From Phoronis pallida (Eukaryota > Phoronida > Phoronidae), in NCBI GenBank assembly GCA_028565715.1, contig JAOXYC010195798.1:1-11912 (forward strand): a stretch of 11,912 nucleotides of DNA. The letters are read 5' to 3'. Every line of letters begins with the position of its first letter. Positions within the stretch are counted from its first letter, which is position 1. The notes below the pieces were generated by a model that had not been told where the DNA came from, did no database searches, and worked only from the letters and a program-made list of their open reading frames with translations. The translations under genes were made by a program, and so were the position numbers. Shown here in pieces: positions 1 to 8,800 of the stretch.

Positions 1-2161
1 CCTGGCCAGCTGTTTCCGGCCAAGGGTTGGTATGAGTTGGGGCCAAGAGTCTAATAAATACAATTTCGTGTTCAAAATAAACCCTTTTTGACATTCCTGA
101 TCATTAAAATCATTTAGACACAATAAAATGTAAGAAAAAGTCGAGGATTCCTATGATTAATAAAATCCACCCGGGTCTTTTTGAAAAACAGTGGCCTCTA
201 CTGTTCACCAATACCCGAAATCGAGCAATATGGCGACTGTGGGTTACGTGACACATGAAAAGAGACACAAACAGTGACAAATAACAGACAATAAAAATGT
301 ATGCCAATCCTGAAAGTATGAACCCCATTCTCAATTCAGTGTTTTTATCGTTATCTGTTTTTCCATTAAATAATTCTGCCGCTGAGCTATTGAAGCCAAC
401 TTGCTATTTGACACGACATTTTTTACACATAGGCCTATTTGGCATCATGCCCTTAATCCTTAGAGTTTGGTAGTGGTGCGGTATTTATTCATCCGTTGCA
501 AAGTTAATAATTATTTATATCGCCAAACTTCACAGCTGATTAATGATATTCGAATCATGTTTTTTCTCTTACTTTGCTAATTCAGTGGTCATGTATTTAG
601 TGTCTGGATTCCGAGAATCGTGCTTTTAAGTCACATGAGTTGTTGCCCCCTCGCTTGAACTTTTTTCTGAAAAGGACTCGGAACCCATTTATAGACAAGC
701 ACAAACTTGTGTATGAACAGAAAACGTCGTAGTATTGCAACCATGGCCTTAGAACCCCGGGGTTTGTTTGACTGACCCGAGAACCGAACGACTCGTTTTC
801 AGAAACCCGTGAAACCATTTCACGTGCTGATTAATCTACTAGACCGTTGGAAGTGACCACACTGCGTGTAATTGCTGAAAATCAATCCCACTCAATGAAA
901 ATAAAAATTGAAAAATTGACAGTGTGAAATCATACAGATTTGTGACATTGCTAATCATGACGGGGTTTCGTATCAATTCAACGCTGTTTTGCCCGGGCTT
1001 TGGAGCCTATAATTCGTCTCGCTCTGTTCGACCTTAAATAATATAAGTTGACATTCTCATAAACTCTTTAGCAACTCGTGATATTCCTACGTGTCAATTT
1101 TTTGCAACAGAGAAAACTCAATCGGTGACATGTTTGCCTTCTCCAGCAGTAGATTTACACATTTTCAGATCAATATTCAATAAAGTCTACAATCAAATTC
1201 TAAGGTGCACCCCGAAGCAGGGTTCTAATGCTTATAAAACTATTTGAGCAACTAGCACTCTTCATGCAAAAGGAGAACTATGTCATTTGTCATCTGCAAC
1301 AATATTTGAATTTAACAAAAAATATGCTTTTTATGCCGTATTTACTTTAAATATTTAGAAAAATATTAAATCACTACCGTGGGCGCTCTTTCGGAAAACA
1401 TTTAGAATATATTTTAAAATGAGCAGCAATGTCATAGATTAATAACTCATTACCCCACATTTCCCGGATTTAACCCACACCAGTCACGTTATATTGCGTC
1501 ACGTACAAATGTACAAGAACCGATTACTTATAGGCTCTTTTTTATTTAGAAGTACCGAAGTTTTATTTTTGTGCGCCCATGTTTTGTCTCCGCACCAGAT
1601 GTCTTAACGAAAATAATTTCAAAATATTTCAGCCCAACGCGTCTTTCCCACCTTAGTTATTTTGCAAAATACACAAATATTACAATATAAATGATTGGCA
1701 GAATAGGGTCACTCAAAAGGCTTACAATAAAACTGAATATTTTGAACGCATGATCAACTAACAACTACTACCGTCTATAACATTCCCGGCCGACTCATTT
1801 TCTTGATAATTTTGCAAATATGAAAGATCATATTTTGTATGCTTTCTCAAACTATTCTCTCTGCAAATGCAGGTATTCTTCTTGGCAACTGAGATCTGAA
1901 CAAACATGAAGGAGGACACATTGATCACTTAAACATTGAGTACAATAAACATATTACATGAACATGTATGGCAGTGCGGCAAAATGTTCTTTGAGTGGAA
2001 ATTTCCAGGTGGCTGTGAAGGAAAAATTTATAAGTGTAAATCTTGAAACTTGTACGAGTTATTGCTTACTTATAATTATTGTTACTCAATTGTGCTAATT
2101 TGAAAAAAGAGATACTTGAGCAATTGAGCGTCTAAGTTTGCAACGTTTTTTATGCACAACC
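1..2161. other. 5' intergenic, no gene seen
   Basis: This AT-rich stretch has only short open frames with no recognisable domain, no codon bias like the gene downstream, and no plausible splice-linked set of exons. I see no RNA gene or clear mobile element. It is probably the intergenic or distal upstream region of the Hint gene, but a distal untranslated exon cannot be excluded. Confidence 0.6.
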
Positions 2162-2510
2162 CAGTGGCGGATCTAGCAACCCAAGGCCCAAGGGTCCCAC
2201 CTCCCCCCCCCCTTGAATAAAAAAATGTGCACCCCCTGGATAATTGGGTACAAGTTGGTCCCTCGTATAACTTCCGATATTTAGTCGTTGACTGAATAAC
2301 GCAAATAAACGAGTTGTACCGATAATTGCACCATCTGTCTGGTAAATGAAATCAAAAACGAAGTAGATCGCGACATTTCTCTTCTTTTGAAATGTTTTTT
2401 CAAAAAATTCAATTTATAAGTCAAATGTGATCTTGAAATGAAGGAAATCGCACCATTTTGCTTCGTAATTTCAACATTTTCCGTGGGGTCAGGTCCGAAC
2501 ACCCCTGTGA
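2162..2510. repeat. Decayed hAT-like interspersed repeat
   Basis: The segment opens with CAGTGGCGGATCTAG (2162-2176), which matches the terminal sequence of a very common class of hAT-type non-autonomous elements in animals. A run of ten C follows at 2203-2212, also typical of the class. The inner part, up to about 2510, has the low-complexity character I associate with these elements and ends near a C-rich patch (2494-2507). I could not find a matching inverted end, so the right boundary is a guess and the copy is probably truncated or old. It lies about 160 bp upstream of the TATA box. Confidence 0.5.
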
Positions 2511-2670
2511 TTAACACTTAACCCCACTTAACAGATTTGAACGCATTTACGCCTTCGTATGCAATAGGAACTAAACATGGTCGAATGCTGATTAACTGGC
2601 ATGGTTGGGCGTTTAACTGTAAAACATCGGTAAACACGCATGATCAAACTTGTTTTGAAAGTTTTCGATC

Positions 2671-2678
2671 TATAAAAA
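2671..2678 (+). promoter_or_regulatory. TATA box of the Hint gene
   Basis: TATAAAAA sits about 80 bp upstream of the start codon. A transcription start about 30 bp downstream would fall near 2700, giving a 5' UTR of roughly 50 nt (about 2700-2749). The spacing suits a TATA-driven RNA polymerase II promoter with a short leader. No transcript evidence is available, and TATA-like strings occur by chance in AT-rich DNA, but the position relative to the chosen start is good. Confidence 0.5.
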
Positions 2679-2749
2679 CGAAGGCAAGAGGTTGTGTGAC
2701 ACATTGGTCCGGCAGACTTGCAGACTGACGACTGAGCTCCTGTTTAAAG

Positions 2750-2806
2750 ATGACTTCTAAACTACCAACCATTGATGGACAACCGCAGGTGATCGATATG
2801 GAGGCG
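2750..2806 (+). CDS. Hint gene exon 1 (start codon)
   Basis: This exon encodes residues 1-19, from ATG at 2750 to GCG followed by the donor GTAAGC at 2807. The ATG has A at -3 (AAAGATGA), and an in-frame TGA at 2726-2728 stops upstream reading, so this is the first usable start. The exon ends in phase 0, matching the phase-0 acceptor of exon 2. A second in-frame donor, CAG|GTGATC at 2789, would shorten the exon by six codons but is a poorer match. The encoded peptide is hydrophilic, with no signal sequence. The link to exon 2 rests on frame, donor quality and promoter position; exon 2 itself begins with ATG and could be the true start if this exon is not used. Confidence 0.65.
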
Positions 2807-5800
2807 GTAAGCACAGTTATTTTAGATATTTTTTATTTAGGTTGTAAATTTTTATTTCAATGGTTTGCAACTTTTCATGTACCTTATTTAGCCAAATGCG
2901 TGAATAGACTACGTAGGGAGTGTTTTCTAAATTATAGACTTGTTATAACCCAGTCACAAACCGCCATGTATTATAACCAAAGACCTTGTAATTTGATTTT
3001 CAAGGTCTTTGTTATAACTGAGATTATATGAAATGTACACTTCAGACGTACAAACTAATGAGCTGTATGAGAGTGTGATAAAGCTCATGAACTTACCCAC
3101 GTGTCTCGTCAAATTGGAGTTTGAAATCAAACTTGTATTTATAAAATGCTGCTACACTCGCGAAGAAGAAAGGAGAAAACCAAAAACGTTTCCTTGGCCC
3201 TTTCCCTATGCCTGGGCTGGAATCATGCATTATTGAAGTATCAACAACAACAACAAAAAGAGTCGCTTGTGCCTAGATATATATTTTATCAATAATTAGT
3301 ATACGTTTTAAAGCCGTGCATGAAACACCAAAACTTTTAAGTCAGATTTTGTAATGTCGAGGATGTGATTAAGGGCAGTCGCGCAAAAAATACCACACAT
3401 ATAGCGGACGTTTCCAATTCGGTACACAGCAATATCAACATATTCAAATTAACCGTTGTTATAATCCATAAAAAATCAAAACAAATAATATGTTTATTTT
3501 TTATTATAATGGTTACTCTAAAGGCCGAAGCCGCTTGCCGGCAAGAGCAATGATGTACCGCCATTTTACGTGCTCATCCGAGGCATTACCCTGGGAATCG
3601 AACCGAGGACCTTCCGATTCATATAAGTGCATTTGAGGCTAGCAACAAAAGCAATTAGAAACGTTTTCTTTTTACGCTTATGTTGAAACTAAAGCGAGAA
3701 ACACTGCGTCATTTAGTTGCACAAAAAAAATAAGCGCGTGTGCTTAAATTCTTTAAATATATCTATATGGACTATATTTTACGTACTACTTTTTTATATT
3801 ACTACGCCTTTCGAGGGAAATCATTGACTATCAACATCCTTTGTCTACACAGCTTCATTTTGACCACAGCAATTCTTTTTACTCTCAGTTTTTGCAAAAA
3901 AAAATATTCATCAAGATTATACTGTCGAGCAGCAAACTTCCGGCAGTCATCAGTTAGCTGAATATCTTAAGGTTTGTTTTTAAACATTAAAATGCTATTA
4001 TTCTAGGCCAGGGCTTTATTTTGGGCCGTTTTGAGCCATTTTTGTCATCTCATCAACTCAAATCTCAGTCTGAGGTAAGAATTTAGTTTTTTCTTTGTTC
4101 TAGCACTATGGCCCCCATAGTTCTACTTTTTGGTAGTTCTTGCATGAGATGGTTATTACTTATTACATTGGTTCTATGATATAGAAGCATATAATTAAAA
4201 GTAAGCAAAGAGTAATCGCAGTCACTTGATTATATAGAATGATATCATTATACGAAAAACAGTCATGTTCATTTTTTTCTGTCAAAAAATCGATTTTTAT
4301 ACACTGTTATCGACTTAGTTAGCAAGCGTTTGGAGACTAAAACAAATAACTGCAGCCGGAGTTCAAGGGTCAAGATTCCATACAGCGCAGTGGGGTAGTG
4401 ACGCATCAGGGGAGACGAATCCCAACGCTTAAACGGATCAAGCCACGATATTGATAGCTTTTTTGTCTTAGTTGTTCTCTTATATATTATTCGAGAGAGA
4501 CCAACCTTCACACACTGAACGCACATAACATGTCCGAGGTGGTAAGGCGTGCACAAAGTGGGGTCGTGACGCATTTGGTGTAGATATGACCTTTACTACA
4601 GGGTCAACAGCATTCTTCTGTCTAATCAGAAAACCACAAGTTTTTCTATTGGTCTATTGTGTATTTTGGAAAACCCCAGTACATTTACAAACATGACAGT
4701 GACACGGTCCATTTCAGGGACTATATTTTGCGTACTACTTTTTTATATTATTACGCATTTCGAGCGATTCCATTGGCTATCAATATCCCTAGTCCACTTA
4801 GCTTCACTTTCGATCACAACAATTCTATTCTACTATCAGTTTTTGCAAAAAAATGTTCATAAATATTATTTTTTTATTGCAAAACGCTCCCACCATCCCA
4901 ATTTGTTTTGTCACCATTTTTATATTATGTTCCCGAAACCCTCCGTCTGCTTGGAGATGCCCGGGTAATCCATGTATAGATCATTCGTTTTGGTGGTTTT
5001 TATCCTGCCCATCTTTTATATTTGCATTATTTAGTTTGTTATATTGTAATCTTGGTTCGTCATAATATATGACATTTTACTACAATCTGCTGGTCTTGTT
5101 TAATTCTTCTCTTCCCTCAACTTGAACAATTGATCACTATAAAATGTTCCCACTTTAAAACAAAAAATGGATGTTTGCGCCGCACCATTCACTCTGTACT
5201 CAGTATCACTTACTTATGCAAAAAATGTTAATGTAGATAATTTTTAATTACCTGTGTTAAAACTGTCAAACAGGCGAAAACGTCGCATATGGATGTCTAC
5301 GTCTGTTCCGTCCTGTTATGTCCGTTTTGTCCCATTATGTCCATTTTTACGTTTTATGCCTGTAATTAGTTCAATAAAAATAAGTTAGAAAAAAATACAA
5401 GTCTGAACTTATTGAAGACCATTTAAGAAACCCCGAAGCTGAAAATTCCTCGCAATATCAACTAATAAAGTGTGTGAAAATCCACGGAAGCGCAAAACGG
5501 ACATAATGCGACGAAACGGACATAATGCAACAGAGCAGTTGAAACAAAATTCAAAAGATTTTCCAAGTTCAAAACGGATATAATGAAACAAAACGGACAT
5601 AATGGAACGGAACAGATGTTACAATGCAGCAGTTTCATTTTCGGTTTAAAGGTTACATCGAAACTTTGGCAATCTTGACGTCTTTTTACTATATGAATTG
5701 TTTCTACCTTCAGATGGCAACCATTGGAACCAAGGGGTACCCATCCATGATTATGGAACAAATGTCGGGTGATTATCCCAGCTCTTTGTCAGGCGCAGTG

Positions 5801-8800
5801 ATGACGTAAGTATATATTTATAGCACAAATACCGAAATTTGGTTTCCAACACTTTTCGTATTGGAACCTGGAACTCGCAGATTGGGTAAATGACTAAATG
5901 TACCTTCATAGCTGCCGGAACATGCAGTGAGCATTTACTAGTTTATTTGTATTCATCACGACTGCAAAATCTAAATCATAAGTTAAGCGCTATAGCCTTG
6001 ACGGTATTTTTGCAAATCTTCTGACAAAAACTTTACCAGAACGAGCTGTCTTCCCCAGAGAAATGTCAAAAAGGCACAATATGTGTAGCCTACAAATAGA
6101 TATTCTGTCAAGCAATGCCGCAAAAGCGGAGGTGCTCATATTTCTTAAACACAATGACCAAAACTTTGTGGAATTATAGAAAACTTATTTAACTACACCG
6201 CCATCTTAAAAAACATGTTGTGAATTTTTTTGTGGAAAAGGGAAACAATATTGACCACATACGGTGATAACGATAAGGACTGTTTGCAGTTTTTAGTTCA
6301 GCATGTTAATAAAAACACCAACATTTTTACATGAATCATAGTGGCATCACGCTGATTTTTTCACACATATATACCTACTTATGCAACCCATTTTGTCAGA
6401 CTTCATTTAAAAGTTTTATGAAAAATTCTGCATTTCACAGGAAACTCACCCAGATGCACTCCACAAAATGTCTTACATTTTTATATCACTACTTGATTTG
6501 GTAAATGTTTTTGTCATGGCAACAATTTCTTTAAAAACTTACGAAATTTGGTCGACAAATACAAAGTAGGTAAAACTAAATTCATTATCTTGGAGACTTA
6601 CGTTTAGTTGGATGGAATGAACTACGTTTCGAAATTCCATCAAAGGTCCTTGGTCACGTGACCAACACTCGATCTTGCCGCTAGACGGCGCTCAGGACGC
6701 AGGATATTGTCATTTGTAGATCGAGGGAGCTGCAGGCCTTCTTAACCTTGCGAGGATACCCTTTCTCTTCTTTGGCGATGATGTTGGCCCTGTTCATTCC
6801 ATCCAACTAAACGTAAGTCTCCAAGATAATGAATTTAGTTTTATCTGTTGAAATTGGAGACCATGAACAATATTTTTCATCAAATACAAAATAGATGCAT
6901 CAAAAATATTTTGTTGATTTGTACCGATACAATTCTCGACTTTGAGTAGGCAAACTAAAACGAGCGCTTCCCGTGTTGGCGAAACAAAACTCGGGTCTCA
7001 GTAGTTTCAATGAGTTATACATTGCTGAGGGCATCCTGTGGAATTATTCAAGAATGAGACAGTTAACAACCTGATATCCAGTCAAGAGAAATTAAAGTCG
7101 CATAGACCGTCAAATTCGTTAAAAAATAAACAAATGAAATCACTCCCTTTGCGTACAATATCTGTTATTTCATATCCATTAGCTATCCTCACGACGTAAT
7201 CGTTACTAAAACTAAAACTTCGACACGCCTTTCAACTTCGTAACCCTGGTAACCAATCCATGTTATACCCACAATCCACCGCGTCGAATTATTTCGGGGC
7301 GCCGTAATGTTTTCGAGGACCAAATGAATTTTAGCATTTTTGCGCGTTATTCTTAAATGTTTGTTTTGGGTTTAAAGTGTCAAATATGTAAGCTTGAATT
7401 GCTTTTTATCCGTTTGAAATTTTAGGACTAACTGACGTTCTATGCCCCTTTAATCGTTACTCGAATTTCATCGTTTTGGAATTGTCATGATTTTAACATA
7501 AGTTTACACTTCCAGGGCATTATCAGAGTATCGATCTGTTAGCTCCTTGATGAACATTGCTGATGGTTTCCGAGAGTTCCCTACATCCCAGATGCTCGAT
7601 ATTCTCATCGACTCCTTGAAGCATGCAGGTGCCGGAGTAGCAGGGACATTCTTTGATAACTCGAGCGTCAACGCTAACTGGGGAGGCAACAATTACTCTG
7701 CCGATCGGGATGAACTAGCCGTTGCTGTGATGTCTGATAGCTTGAGCAAGGTAATCGTTTCCCATCTAAAATAACAACAACACATTCCTTTGAAATGCTC
7801 ATGTTTATTAGAGGAGTCACAGTTACATGCTTATAAATACATGTTCAATTGTGTGTACGGGAAGACCTGACTACCGTAAAGCTCCATTTAACCTGACAAA
7901 GCACATTTAAAATTGTTTTTTATTATGTAGGTAACCAGATGTAACTTCGGTCATACAACTCATGGTGCAAAGGCTAATAGGACCTGGAAAAACTTGATAA
8001 TCAGTTCCGGTGGAGTTGCCATGGGGAACGGTTTACTCACTCAGACGTTGGTTGTAAACTACGGGTTCCAAGCTTATTTAGATGCCAAGAACATATGGTT
8101 ACCAAAGTTAGAATTGCTTCTTCAGAACGAGGTTTACATCCTAGGTACAATCGTGAAGCAGCTGACAACACAATCTGGTCTTCCTGCTAAGATGAAGGTG
8201 TTTTTCTTGAAAGCCCTTGGATCCAGCAAAGTCAGCACCGTGTTGAGTCGATGGAAGGAGGTAACTGGCGACTCGGATGCTATCAGACCGATCGAGGATT
8301 TCATCAACAACTACAACAACCTAGCCTTTTCTGTTGGTAGACTTGATGCTGATGTTTTCCTTAGCGACGCAACTTCGGCATGCAACAAGTCAAAGACGCG
8401 CTCATGGTCGACAATTAGTCCAAAAGATCCCCGCCTCGATGTAATCCCCATCGTGACTGATTACACAGAAACAACATTCGGAGCAGCTGTTAGTGTATGG
8501 ATAGATGCTTGGTATGGCCCGAAGAAGTATGGTCTACGTACTGGTTCGTCTGCCGGTAATGTCAGCCAAAGCAAACACGTGAATGGTCCTTTTGGCTGCT
8601 TCGTGGCAGGAACACAGATTATCACACGGGCAAGTATCATCCCTATTGAGCACGTACAGGAACACGACCACATTGTGGGAGCCAACGGAAACATCGCCAT
8701 CGCTTCAAATGAAGAAGTTACTCGGCCTTTGACAGAAAAAATGCCCATTTATGGTTTCAACGACGATGTGCCATTCTTTCTAGCCAGTCATCCATTTTGG

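Larger units (their letters stand above)
2807..5713 (+). other. Intron 1, repeat-rich
   Basis: The intron runs from GTAAGC (2807) to a pyrimidine-rich acceptor ending TTCAG (5713). It has no convincing coding exon; the open frames inside are short and several arise from repeats. It contains a 47-bp hairpin (2971-3017), a tRNA-derived SINE-like unit (about 3535-3665, minus strand), a direct-repeat pair (3769-3917 and 4718-4869), an 18-bp repeat pair (4389-4406 and 4557-4574) and a palindromic 19-bp-repeat element (about 5291-5620). The remaining sequence is AT-rich and unassigned. Confidence 0.65.
5806..7515 (+). other. Intron 2
   Basis: The intron runs from the perfect donor GTAAGT (5806) to CACTTCCAG (7515). 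Apart from the MITE at 6571-6843 I see no coding exon or RNA gene. The rest is AT-rich sequence with no other structure I could support. Confidence 0.75.

Noticed and set aside
2281-2517. 78-codon minus-strand open frame
   Set aside because: It lies in the decayed hAT-like repeat and has no transposase motif.
3594-3665. tRNA gene on the minus strand
   Set aside because: The B box is perfect, but the T-stem has a mismatch and the D and anticodon arms do not fold; a SINE head is more likely.
4269-4574. 101-codon minus-strand open frame in intron 1
   Set aside because: It spans the two 18-bp repeats, has no known domain or splice-consistent neighbours, and is best explained by repeat sequence.
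4657-4968. Overlapping plus-strand open frames of 103 and 67 codons
   Set aside because: They cover repeat copy B in two frames; copy A does not keep the same full frame, so there is no sign of protein selection.
5370-5380. AATAAA polyadenylation signal
   Set aside because: It lies inside intron 1 near the palindromic element, with no coding 3' end upstream.
5409-5761. Minus-strand open frames with repeated LCPF-type peptides
   Set aside because: The peptide periodicity comes from the 19-bp DNA repeats of the palindromic element, not from a real protein.
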